A DNA stretch of 64,000 nt, taken from Streptomyces antibioticus (GTDB lineage: Bacteria; Actinomycetota; Actinomycetes; Streptomycetales; Streptomycetaceae). The translations under genes and the position numbers were made by a program. The stretch covers positions 248,001 to 312,000 of the forward strand of contig NZ_KQ948422.1 of NCBI RefSeq assembly GCF_001514065.1. The letters are read 5' to 3'. This document shows, piece after piece, positions 44,849-53,422 of this stretch (within the stretch, counting starts at the first letter, position 1; each line of letters opens with the position of its first letter). The notes beneath the pieces are model-generated. The model did not search any database. It was not told where the DNA came from and saw nothing but the letters and a program-made list of their open reading frames with translations.

Positions 44849-45655
44849 TCAGCCCCACTTCATCTCGCCCTTGGCGACCTTCGAGCCGATCTGCGCGGCG
44901 ATCAGCATGCCGTTGTCCGGGAAGCGCTTGACGAGGGCGTCGTTCAGCGCGGCACCGTCGGAGGCCTTGCCGAGCTCCTCCTCGAAGGCGAGCAGGTAGT
45001 CACGGGTGGCGGTGATGGCGGAGCCGTCGGCCGCGGTGCCGGGCAGGCGGTGGCCGGGGACGACCAGTTCCGGGGCGAGGGCGGCCATCTCGTCGAGCAG
45101 GTCGATCCAGGCGGCGCGGTCGCCGGGGGTGGGGGTGTCGGCGACCCAGACGTGCTCCTGCTGGAAGAGCAGGACGCCGCCGAGCAGGGCGCGGTGCTCG
45201 GCCTGCCAGAGGTAATGGCGGTCGGGCAGGCCGGCCGGGCCGCCCCTCAGCTCGAAGCGGTGGCCCTCCAGGGTGAGGTCGCCGGTCAGCGGCTTCAGGT
45301 CGACCAGACGGGTGGGCAGGTTCGGGCCGAGCGCAGCCCAGGCCTTCAGCTTGCCCTCGTACGAGTGGGCGATGTGCTCGATGACGATCGGGGTGGCCAC
45401 GAACCTCGCCTCGGGGAAGGCGTCGGCGATCACCTCGGCGCCGAAGTAGAAGTCGGGGTCGCCGTGGGAGACGAAGACGGTGGTCAGGGTCTTGCCGGAG
45501 TCGAGGATCTCGGCGACGAGACGGTGGCCGTCGGCGCGGGTGAAGGCCGCGTCCACCAGCAGGGCCTCGCTCTCGCCGGTGACGAGGGTGGCCGTCTTGT
45601 TCCTGGATCCGGCCGGGAAGTCGAGATCGAGGACTTTGAAGGAGAGAGTGCTCAT
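44849..45655 (-). CDS. MBL-fold metallo-hydrolase
   Basis: A 268-aa metallo-beta-lactamase-fold protein. The usual HxHxDH signature is altered to SHGDPDFYFG; later metal-site residues appear in VVPGHRLPG. The changed first motif suggests a one-metal or unusual site. Substrate unknown. GAGGAAG precedes ATG 45655. It heads a leftward operon with two NTF2-like genes, divergent from a marR gene. Confidence 0.87.
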   Translation of the reverse strand: MSTLSFKVLDLDFPAGSRNKTATLVTGESEALLVDAAFTRADGHRLVAEILDSGKTLTTVFVSHGDPDFYFGAEVIADAFPEARFVATPIVIEHIAHSYEGKLKAWAALGPNLPTRLVDLKPLTGDLTLEGHRFELRGGPAGLPDRHYLWQAEHRALLGGVLLFQQEHVWVADTPTPGDRAAWIDLLDEMAALAPELVVPGHRLPGTAADGSAITATRDYLLAFEEELGKASDGAALNDALVKRFPDNGMLIAAQIGSKVAKGEMKWG

Positions 45656-45883
45656 GCGTGCTTCCTCGGGTGAAGGGTGATGGTCGGGGAAATCGCCTCG
45701 CGGTGGGGTGTACGACGTGAACCGGGTCGAGGCGGGCAGCCCGTGTCGAGCAGGGGTTCAGCCTTGGGTGCCCGGCTGGTCGAACGGGTGGAGGCTGAGG
45801 ACGTGGGGTCGGACGAGTTGGCGCCGTGTACATCGCCGATGCAGAGGCTGAGGCGGGCCTTGCGGGGGGGTGACACGGCGAAG

Positions 45884-45924
45884 TATCTGCCGACGCAGAC
45901 AATATATCTGTCTCAGCAGATATT
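45884..45924. promoter_or_regulatory. AT-rich operator region between MBL operon and marR
   Basis: ATATCTG-N6-CAGATAT (45904-45923) is a dyad in a strikingly AT-rich island; TATCTGC-CGAC-GCAGACA (45884-45901) next to it is a related dyad. These are likely sites for the MarR protein encoded 47 bp away. Confidence 0.6.
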
Positions 45925-45970
45925 GCAACGGCAGATTCTTCCGCTCATGTTCTTCTGCCATGCTTGAGGC

Positions 45971-46408
45971 GTGAACGAGCAGCTGCTGAACGACGACGAC
46001 GTGACACTCTTCGGTCTCTTCGTGGAGGCCCACAGCCGTATCAAGCCCCTGGTGAACCGCGACCTCGATATACCGCACAGCTGGTTCGAAGTGCTGCTGC
46101 GACTGGGCCGCACCCCCGGTCACCAGCTCCGCATGACGGACCTGGCGGAGGCCGTGTCCTTCAGCTCGGGCGGCTTCACCCGGCTCGCCGATCGCATGGA
46201 AAAGGAAGGACTCATCCGCCGCGACCCCGATCCTGCCGACCGACGAGCCGCACTCGCCGTACTGACCGACAAGGGCGGTCAGGCGCTCGACCACGCACTG
46301 ACCGCCCACGTCTCCCACCTGCGCAACCACCTGTCCGGACCACTCTCAGCCCAGGACCTCCGCCACCTTGAGCGCATCCTGCGCACGCTCCGCGACGCGA
46401 ACGCGTAA
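45971..46408 (+). CDS. MarR family transcriptional regulator
   Basis: A 145-aa winged-helix regulator: MTDLAEAVSFSSGGFTRLAD, then RMEKEGLIRRDPDPADRRAA. The GTG start lies 47 bp after the dyad. It probably represses the divergent MBL/NTF2 operon and itself. Confidence 0.9.
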   Translation: MNEQLLNDDDVTLFGLFVEAHSRIKPLVNRDLDIPHSWFEVLLRLGRTPGHQLRMTDLAEAVSFSSGGFTRLADRMEKEGLIRRDPDPADRRAALAVLTDKGGQALDHALTAHVSHLRNHLSGPLSAQDLRHLERILRTLRDANA

Positions 46409-46719
46409 ATTCCTGTCCTTGATCCGGATCACCGTCGCGGGCTTCGGACGCCGCCAGAGCCTGCCTCTGGCCTGCTTCCCGGCGTCCTGAGTCCCGCTGG
46501 GCCCATGCCGAGCGGAGCACCGTCCTGACCGCCGCGGACGGCGGGGCCCTGCGCTTGCACCGCGCCCTGGACCCCACACACCCGACACCCGCCCCGCGAC
46601 GGCGGCCAGCCAGGGTCAGCGGCGCCCCGGAGGCCGGCGATGGCACCCGCGCCCGGGCGGTGTTCGCCACCGTGCACGTCGACGGACCGGCACGGGACTG
46701 ACAGGCGGGGCCCCGGCCT
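46409..46719. other. No gene recognised
   Basis: About 310 bp. A plus-strand frame ending at 46701 (GGALRLHRALDPTHPTPAPR) looks like a C-terminal scrap but was not identified. Confidence 0.4.
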
Positions 46720-47466
46720 CTAGAACATGCCGTTGCCGTTGGCCGAGGTATCCGGGACGTTCTGGATGATGTCCCAGTGCTCGACGATCTTGCCGTTCCG
46801 CACCCGGAACAGGTCCAGGATCGCCGCGCCCCGGTCTCCCGGATAGTTGACGTAGTGGCTGTGGACGGCCACCAGGTCGCCCTCGGCGATGATCCGCTTC
46901 GGGGTGACCGTCAGTTGCGGTGCCGAGGCGAAGTAACCTCCGAGGCCGACCTTCGCGGCGGCAACGCCGTTCTGCATCTGCGGGTTGTGCTGGAGGTAGC
47001 CGGGGTCCCAGTAGCGGTCGAGGGCGGTCAGGTCCTTGTGGACCATGAGCTCGTCGAAGGCCTTGGTGACCGGCGCCTGGTTGGCCTGGGTGAGCCGGTG
47101 GTCCAGGGGCTGCGAGACCTGCGGTGAACTCAGCGTGGAGAACATGTCGTTGCCGCTGGCCGTGGTGTCCGGCACGTTCTGGATCACGTCCCAGTGCTCG
47201 GCGAGCTTCCCGCCCTGGAAGCGGAAGATGTCGATGACGGACGCACCCTTGGTGCCCGGGACCAGCACCACGTTGGAGTGGAGCAGCACGAGGTCGCCCT
47301 GGGAGATGACCCGCTTGACGTTGTAGCGGGCGTCGGGGAACTGCTGGTGGATCGAGGTGGCCAGGGCCTTGAGGCCCGCTGAACCGTCGGCCGCGGTCGG
47401 GTTGTGCTGGATGCAGTCCGGCCGTACGTAGCGGTCGACGACCGCGGCGTCCCCGCGCTCGAACAC
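46720..47466 (-). CDS. Tandem NTF2-like domain protein
   Basis: A 248-aa protein made of two NTF2-like units. Both end alike: EHWDVIQNVPDTTASGNDMF (unit 1) and EHWDIIQNVPDTSANGNGMF at the C-terminus. Single-domain relatives end at this point, so the protein looks like two ancestral genes fused by loss of a stop codon. The similarity continues upstream of GTG 47466 in frame (GYQQTVAVTVAKR) without a start codon, so the N-terminus has probably been cut. Confidence 0.75.
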   Translation of the reverse strand: MFERGDAAVVDRYVRPDCIQHNPTAADGSAGLKALATSIHQQFPDARYNVKRVISQGDLVLLHSNVVLVPGTKGASVIDIFRFQGGKLAEHWDVIQNVPDTTASGNDMFSTLSSPQVSQPLDHRLTQANQAPVTKAFDELMVHKDLTALDRYWDPGYLQHNPQMQNGVAAAKVGLGGYFASAPQLTVTPKRIIAEGDLVAVHSHYVNYPGDRGAAILDLFRVRNGKIVEHWDIIQNVPDTSANGNGMF

Positions 47467-47544
47467 CCTCTTGGCGACGGTGACGGCGACAGTCTGCTGG
47501 TAGCCGAGGCGGGCGGCATCGCCGTAGCCGCCATGGCGATGCCC

Positions 47545-47823
47545 TCTGGCTCCGCCGGATCGATTCGAAGATCGCGGCGGCGGAGCAACGGGCGCGCGAG
47601 GAGGAACACGGCCGTCGCGCCCGGCCCGCGCCGCCGGAGTGGATCGTCGAACTCGGCATCGGCGAGGGGCGCCCGCCCGTCCAGGTCCATGCGGGCGACT
47701 GCTACGCCGCAGGCAAGCGCCGCCGCGCCGTCGATCGCGACGAAGCCCGGCGCCTACCGAGCGCCGGCCTGCCCGGCTGCACGCACTGCCGGCCCGACGT
47801 CCAGCTCCACATCATCGACTTAG
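47545..47823 (+). pseudogene. DUF6233 protein fragment
   Basis: The frame RIDSKIAAAEQRAREEEHGR, PPEWIVELGIGEGRPPVQVH, then AGKRRRAVDRDEARR and CTHCRPDVQLHIIDL fits DUF6233, found in streptomycete mobile and accessory regions. The N-terminal third and start codon are missing, cut where the NTF2 gene was also truncated. The frame stays open downstream but loses similarity. Confidence 0.6.
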
Positions 47824-47970
47824 CCGCTCACCGCCGCGCAGGCCCGATGCAGCAGCACCGCGATGCACGATTACGGCGTTTCGCCCCGGCATGGCTCGAA
47901 CAGTCGTGTCATTCGGCCGGTTATCCTGCGATCAGGTGGCTGGAATTCGCCGCCCAGAACAGGACGCACC

Positions 47971-48171
47971 ATGTCGACTCCCCCTCCCCCGGCCTCCGAG
48001 CCGGACCCCTCCGCACTGACCTGCCGCGGCGACCAGGTCGGCCTGTGCGCTGCATGCCAGCGCAAGACACACCGCTACGGCAGCGGCGGCAGCCCGCTGT
48101 GCCGGTGGTGCATGGCCCCCGTGCAGGAAAAGTGGGGCCCGGCTGTCCGCTACACCAGCACCCGTCTGTAG
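47971..48171 (+). CDS. Small CxxC zinc-ribbon-like protein
   Basis: A 66-aa protein with two Cys pairs (LCAACQRKTH and LCRWCMAPV), suggesting a metal-binding knuckle. AGGAC lies 7 bases before ATG 47971. Function unknown; such small proteins accompany mobile or phage-like regions. Confidence 0.55.
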   Translation: MSTPPPPASEPDPSALTCRGDQVGLCAACQRKTHRYGSGGSPLCRWCMAPVQEKWGPAVRYTSTRL

Positions 48172-48404
48172 ACCGCCGTGGCGAGACAGCCCGGGCCGCT
48201 GGACGGTCGTAACCGGCCGGGCGACCGGCGCTCCCTCCCTCATCGGATCTCTCCTTCGTGGATACCCCCGGCTTCAGCCGGGGGAGGAAGCGAAGCTCCT
48301 GCGGAGCAGGGCAGGAAGAGCCGGTTCGCCGCCAGGGCGGACCGGCGTTCGCCGGCAGCTAGCCAACACCCGTGGCTCACGTAGGAGTTGATACGGTGTG
48401 AGGT

Positions 48405-49616
48405 ATGGCAGGGCAGGTCAAGCGGGCGTTCAAGTACCGCTTCTACCCCACCGGCGTGCAGGCGGCGGAGCTGTCGCGTACGTTCGGCTGTGTCCGCCTG
48501 GTGTACAACAAGGCGCTGGAGGAGCGCGCCCGGGCCTGGTACGGCGAGCAGCGCCGGATCTCCTACGTGCAGTCCTCCGCCGCACTGACCGAGTGGAAGA
48601 AGACCAAGGAACTGGCCTTCCTGACCGAGGTGTCCTCGGTCCCACTGCAGCAGGCGCTGCGCCATCTGCAGACGGCGTTCGGAAATTTCTTCGCCAAGCG
48701 GGCGCAGTATCCGCGCTTCAAGTCGCGGAAGAAGGCCCGTGCGTCGGCCGAGTACACGCGCTCCGCCTTCACCTGGCGCGACGGACAGCTCACACTCGCC
48801 AAGATGGCGCAGCCCCTGGACATCCGTTGGTCGCGTCCCCTGCCCGAGGGCGCGATGCCGACCACGGTAACGGTGTCCCGGGATGCGGCGGGACGCTGGT
48901 TCGTGTCCCTGCTGTGCGAAGACACCATCACGCCCGCCCCCGCGAGCACGAACGCGGTCGGCCTGGACGCCGGGATCACCTCCCTGGTGACCCTGTCCAC
49001 CGGGGAGAAGATCACCAACCCCCGGCACGAACGCCAGGACCGCGCCCGCCTCGCCCGCGCCCAGCGGGAGCTGTCGCGCAAGGTGAAGGGCTCCGCGAAC
49101 CGGGAGAGAGCCCGCCGCAAGGTCGCCAAGGTGCATGCGCGGATCGCGGACCGGCGTCGCGACTTCCTGCACAAGCTGTCGACTCGACTCGTCCGTGAGA
49201 ACCAAACGGTCGTGATCGAGGACCTCACCGTCCGCAACCTGCTGAAGAACGGCCGCCTGGCGCGCGCCATCTCCGATGCGGCCTGGACGGACCTGCGCAT
49301 GATGCTGGAGTACAAGTGCGCCTGATACGGGCGCGAACTCGTCGTGATCGACCGCTTCTTCCCCAGCTCCAAGCTGTGCGGGAGTTGCGGCACGGTCCGC
49401 GGGAAGCTGCCGTTGAGCGTCCGTGAGTGGACGTGCGAGTACTGCGGCACCGTGCAGGACCGCGATGTGAACGCGGCACGTAACATTCTGGCCGCCGGGC
49501 TGGCGGCAGCAGCCTGTGGAGACGGTGTAAGACCTCAACGGGAGTCCTCCCGGACGGGGCGGTCGTCGGTGAAGCAGGAACCCCAGCGTGCGACCGCTGG
49601 AATCCCCCGCCTTTAG
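48405..49616 (+). pseudogene. tnpB: tnpB with one in-frame TGA
   Basis: Translation from ATG 48405 gives a TnpB with the first two RuvC residues (GLDAG and VVIEDLT), then a TGA at 49323-49325 after 306 codons. The same frame resumes at once as [20 protein letters not shown] and continues through the zinc finger (CGSCG, CEYCG) and the third RuvC Asp (DRDVNAARN) to the natural stop. Relatives read WYGRELV here, so a TGG-to-TGA change is the simplest explanation. The truncated product lacks the zinc finger and last catalytic residue. Confidence 0.88.
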
Positions 49617-49633
49617 GCGGGGGAGGATGTCAA
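49500..49633 (+). ncRNA. Candidate omega RNA at the IS605-type right end
   Basis: The 3' part of the tnpB reading frame and the right-end hairpin (49604-49623) followed by GTCAA are where TnpB guide RNAs arise in this class of element. The 5' limit is a guess. The premature stop in tnpB does not disturb this segment. Confidence 0.4.
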
Positions 49634-49705
49634 CGAGATGACCGCAGCCCTACTCGGTCGAGTGAAGGTCGTCGCTGAAGACGAACGCCGGTACGCCAGC
49701 CCGTC

Positions 49706-49963
49706 ATGCCGTACATGAGGGAGATCAACCAGGTACATGTGGCGCTGCCGGGACTGGTCGTGGTGGAGATCGCGGCCGCCGAGGACACGGCCACCTTCCC
49801 CGTACAGGAGCTGCTGCCGCGCGGTGCGCCCTCACGCCGGCGGACGACGACACCGACCCGCGAGCCCGGCGAAGCCACGGGGCCGACTGCGCTGCTTCGT
49901 CAACCTGACCAGGAGTCCGACACCAGAGGCGGCGGGCTTCGGCCTCGAGGAACACCGGTGATC
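49706..49963 (+). pseudogene. DUF6207 protein, frameshifted
   Basis: From ATG 49706, INQVHVALPGLVVVEIAAAE and TFPVQELL match the N-terminus of DUF6207; after a frame change GRLRCFVNLTRSPTPE gives its end. Family members run through without a break. Confidence 0.6.
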
Positions 49964-50127
49964 CGACGGGCGGGTACCGTCCTGAAATTCGGCATCTTGG
50001 TGGAGACAGCTGCCACCTCCTCACCTCGACCGAGACAGATGAATCTGCTGAATCTGCACCGTCTCACTTGTCTTAGGCATGGCGCGTCAGAGCTTCACGC
50101 GAGTAGGGGATCGTCCGGAGGCCGCCG

Positions 50128-51345
50128 TCACTTGATCTCGATCCTCCGAAGCGAGGGCCCGAGGAGCGGCACCAGCATCGCGACCGCTGCAACCCCGCCG
50201 CCGGTGACGGCGATCGTCGCTGTTCCGAACGCCGCGGCGAGGATCGGCGTGGACAACTGGCCGATGGGAATGGGCACGAAGGACCAGAACTCGTCTTGGG
50301 CGCCGACCCGGGAGAGCAGCCGCTCCGGAACGTGGGTGTTGTGGACGGTCTCCCACACGACGGTGAAGAACTCCGCGGCCGCCCCTGCCGCAAACGCCGC
50401 CGCAACCAGCCAGAGCGTGTTCGCGCCCGCTCCGAGCAGGATCAGCGGCACAGCGCCCATCGTCATCGAGGACAGCGCGGGCACCATCGGGCGCCGCACC
50501 GTCAGCTTCACCATCACCACACTGGCCAGCAGAGCTCCGACACCGCGGGCACTCAGCACAAGTCCCCAGCCCTCAGCACCGATCGTGGCGTTCGCGATCA
50601 CCGGGCCAAGGATCTGCCAGACCCCCATGTTGAGGGCATTGAAGACGGCAAAGGCAGATGTCACCGTCCAGATCCACGGCGTGGAACTGAAGTAGCCCCA
50701 GCCTTCGCGTAGTTCGGCCAGCATCGTCGTGCCGCCCTCGGTGCGCCCTGGCAGTTCAGGCAGCGACATACGCGCGAAGAATGCGGCCGCGAGAAGGAAG
50801 GAGGCGGCGTCCGCTGCAATCGCCCAGCCGCCGCCCACGGAAGCGGTCAACAGGCCGGCCGCGGTCGGCCCAAGGATACGAGTGGCGTTCCTGACAGACG
50901 CCAGCAGGGAACTGGCCTGCTGGATGCCGCGTCCCACCGCCAGATTCGAGACGATGCCGCGCAATGCGGGCTTGGTCAGTCCCTGAAAGATGCCGTTGAG
51001 GGCGGCGAGTGGCAGCAGGAAGGCCGGATGCTGGTGGGCCAGCAGCAGGTACGCGACGCCGAGCTGCGTGAGGCCAGCGCCCAGGCTGGTGAGGCACAGC
51101 ACGCTGTCGCGTCGGTAGCGGTCTGCGATGCCCCCGCCGAGGAGAAGCATCGCGACCATCGGGACCAGGGCCGCAGTGGTGACCGCGGACAGCCAGCCCG
51201 CACTGTTGGTGACCTCCAGGACGCCGAAGGCCAGGGCCACAGGCGACATGGCGCTGCCGGCCAAGGAGATCGACTGACCCGCCAGGAACCGGCGAAAGGC
51301 CACAGAGCGGAGCGGCTGCCCGGACGCGCGCCCGGTACTGGACAC
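50128..51345 (-). CDS. MFS transporter
   Basis: A 405-aa exporter of the EntS-like (MFS_3) type with about 12 predicted helices: FRRFLAGQSISLAGSAMSPV in the first helix region, GGIADRYRRDSVL as the loop 2-3 signature and SVRNATRILGPTAAGLLTAS in the middle. Substrate unknown. The start is uncertain: GTG 51345 gives a normal short N-terminus, while TTG/GTG codons up to 51414 are open; none has a good ribosome site. Confidence 0.87.
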   Translation of the reverse strand: MSSTGRASGQPLRSVAFRRFLAGQSISLAGSAMSPVALAFGVLEVTNSAGWLSAVTTAALVPMVAMLLLGGGIADRYRRDSVLCLTSLGAGLTQLGVAYLLLAHQHPAFLLPLAALNGIFQGLTKPALRGIVSNLAVGRGIQQASSLLASVRNATRILGPTAAGLLTASVGGGWAIAADAASFLLAAAFFARMSLPELPGRTEGGTTMLAELREGWGYFSSTPWIWTVTSAFAVFNALNMGVWQILGPVIANATIGAEGWGLVLSARGVGALLASVVMVKLTVRRPMVPALSSMTMGAVPLILLGAGANTLWLVAAAFAAGAAAEFFTVVWETVHNTHVPERLLSRVGAQDEFWSFVPIPIGQLSTPILAAAFGTATIAVTGGGVAAVAMLVPLLGPSLRRIEIK

Positions 51346-51530
51346 CGGTAATGCGCCGATTTCAGGGACTTGAGGATCTCGGTCTGACGCATCTGATGCC
51401 GGCACAAGGGGCAACCGTGCCAGCAGGCGCAGGACGCCTCAAGTGGATTAGGCGCTGTCCGGGCGGCCGCGCGTCCGATCGTCGCGCGACGCCCAGGCCG
51501 TTCTCCGGGCGAGGTGAGCTCTGTGGGACG

Positions 51531-52067
51531 TCACCGCACGGCAGTGGCCCGCGGATTGACTTCACAGCGGGCGATCTCGTCCACGGGTCCCGCGCTGGCA
51601 ACGGCTACGCGGAGCTTCGCCTTGCTCTTCGCAGGCACCGACACCTCGTCGTAAGTCTCGGTCATGGTGAAGCCATCTGCGTTCTTGTAGCTGATTTTCA
51701 CGGCGAAGACACCCTCGCGCCCGTTTGGGTTCCGGACCGCGACGGTCGCGTACGGGTCGTCCGTGTCCGCGCAGTGCGTGAGCACGGCGGTGCCGTCCTT
51801 CAGAGGCTGCCGGGCAGCAGTGACGGAGGGGGACGCTGAGGGGGTGGACGGGGCGGTCGGCCGCGAACTTTGCTTGCCACCGCTTTCACCGGCACTCGAC
51901 GCGGAATCGGCACCAGGGGCACCGACCTCGCCGCCAGACGTTGCCGTTGCCGTTGCCGAAGGCTGCGGAGTGGACTTCGCTTCGTCCGACTTCGTAGCGC
52001 CGCATCCGGACGAAACTATGGCTGCCGCCAACACCACTCCGGCGGTCATGTGCACCCGCTTGATCAC
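51531..52067 (-). CDS. Putative lipoprotein
   Basis: A 178-aa exported protein. GTG 52067 (VIKRVHMTAGVVLAAAIVSS) follows GGAAAGAG; the hydrophobic segment ends in SSGCG, an imperfect lipobox with the lipid-acceptor Cys. A Ser/Thr/Ala-rich spacer leads to a beta-rich domain (about 90-178) that may resemble DUF4352-like or FxLYD-type folds. Function unknown. Confidence 0.7.
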   Translation of the reverse strand: MIKRVHMTAGVVLAAAIVSSGCGATKSDEAKSTPQPSATATATSGGEVGAPGADSASSAGESGGKQSSRPTAPSTPSASPSVTAARQPLKDGTAVLTHCADTDDPYATVAVRNPNGREGVFAVKISYKNADGFTMTETYDEVSVPAKSKAKLRVAVASAGPVDEIARCEVNPRATAVR

Positions 52068-52381
52068 GTCACTCTTTCCAAGAACCAAGCCGCAGGATCG
52101 ATTCCAGGACGGCTGCGCTGATCAGCGCGTGCAGAGGCTACCAGCGGGCCGAGATCGGGAACCGGCCGCCGTGAGGCGACAGCGTGATCACCATGTCCCG
52201 GCCCACGGCTCGCCCCACAGGCAGACCATGCTGCTGGTCTCGTTGCTCGGGCTCGGTTTGGACGCGCTTCCATGTACAGCGCGTCGGAGCCGCGTGCGAC
52301 TGCTTCGGGCTCTGAGGATCTGCTCGCCGGGGTATCAGCGAGGTACTCGGATTCCGTGGGGTCTGTCGGGGGGTACGGCTC

Positions 52382-52894
52382 ATGGTGTTCAACATCATCT
52401 CGCTCGTGATGTCGGTGATGGCCTTGGCGGGATCCACGTGGGGTGTCAGCCAGCAGATCAGACGGGCCCGCGCCGACAGCGATCTGGCGATGACGACGGA
52501 AGTGCTGCTGACTCACATTCGCGACCCAGAATTCCAAAAGGATCAGCGCTGGGTCCTGTTCGAGCTCACCTCGCAGCACAGCCCGGACCAAGGCATCGAC
52601 CTTCTGCCGGATGAGGCCAAGTACCGCGCGTGGAACGTCGCGTTCGTCTTCGAAGCCCTCTCCATCATGATGCGCTTCGGCATCGTCAACTCCGAGATCC
52701 TCATCAGCCTGTCGCACCATCGCCTGATGCGGACCTGGGAGGTCCTGGAACCGTACATCCAAGCCGAGCGTGCCCGGCGCGGCAGCGTGGTCTTCCCGTT
52801 CTTCGAAGACGCCTACGCCACAGCGCGACGAACCGACCCGGAGGCCCTGCATCGCCGGCTGGGACTCAAACAGGCAGACGGCACACCGCGGTGA
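52382..52894 (+). CDS. DUF4760-like membrane-anchored protein
   Basis: A 170-aa protein with one N-terminal transmembrane helix (MVFNIISLVMSVMALAGSTW) and a helical cytoplasmic part (EVLLTHIRDPEFQKDQRWVL, VAFVFEALSIMMRFGIVNSE), the layout of DUF4760 proteins. Function unknown. ATG 52382 has a G-rich stretch upstream. The 52089-52381 region before it shows no gene. Confidence 0.7.
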   Translation: MVFNIISLVMSVMALAGSTWGVSQQIRRARADSDLAMTTEVLLTHIRDPEFQKDQRWVLFELTSQHSPDQGIDLLPDEAKYRAWNVAFVFEALSIMMRFGIVNSEILISLSHHRLMRTWEVLEPYIQAERARRGSVVFPFFEDAYATARRTDPEALHRRLGLKQADGTPR

Positions 52895-53151
52895 GCCGAA
52901 AACCGGTGGCGGACCTGCACGGCAGGCGCCGCAAAGACCTGCGCCGGAGGCCACCGGCCCGTGCCTGATCACCTACGACGGTTCCCGCCGCGAGGATCCC
53001 CACCGGGCCCGGAGCCTGGAGTATTGGTTCTGGTTGGTTCTCATCACCTTCTGGACGGGCGGCTTCGCGTGGGCGGCCGGCACCCCTCACCACACTGCGC
53101 AATCGACATGAGCGGAAACTGCAGTTGACGGAGGCGGCGCAACAGGAACGC

Positions 53152-53322
53152 ATGCCCGTCGAAGCGGTGCACAAGCAACCGGAGCCGGTGTGCTGTTGCA
53201 CGCACCACCTCGCCAAGCACGACGCCGATCTCGGCAGGGCTCGGTGTCAGTCGGGCGCGATGCCCGAACTGCCGTTTCACCAGAGCGATTTCACCCGGCA
53301 AGACAGCGGCAAGTACCGCTGA
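53152..53322 (+). CDS. Hypothetical small Cys/His-containing protein
   Basis: A 56-aa frame with CCCTHHLAKHDADLGRARC near the middle, a possible metal-binding pattern. AGGAA lies near ATG 53152. No family recognised. Just upstream, a frame ending at 53111 holds one hydrophobic segment (YWFWLVLITFWTGGFAWAAG) but lacks a usual start codon. Confidence 0.35.
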   Translation: MPVEAVHKQPEPVCCCTHHLAKHDADLGRARCQSGAMPELPFHQSDFTRQDSGKYR

Positions 53323-53422
53323 GCATCCCCCCCCGTCGACGCCTCCGGATGTGGCTCGTGAAGCGCGGTGCTCGGGGGTAGTAAGACCGAGTCGGTCCGG
53401 ACACTGGTCAGAGGGAACCGCC

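Larger units (their letters stand above)
48255..49633 (+). mobile_element. IS200/IS605-type tnpB element
   Basis: A tnpB gene is flanked by similar hairpins in the same orientation: CCCCCGGC-TTCA-GCCGGGGG at 48265-48284 and CCCCCGCC-TTTA-GGCGGGGG at 49604-49623. Same-strand subterminal palindromes are the end structure of IS200/IS605 elements. The right end continues GGAGGATGTCAA, a typical right-end sequence. No tnpA is present, so it would need a partner transposase. Exact ends are approximate. Confidence 0.72.

Noticed and set aside
48265-49623. CRISPR-like reading of repeated hairpins
   Set aside because: Only two similar hairpins 1.3 kb apart flanking tnpB; they are insertion-sequence ends, not a spacer array.
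52970-53111. Small one-helix membrane protein
   Set aside because: Hydrophobic segment is clear but no ATG, GTG or TTG start is in position.
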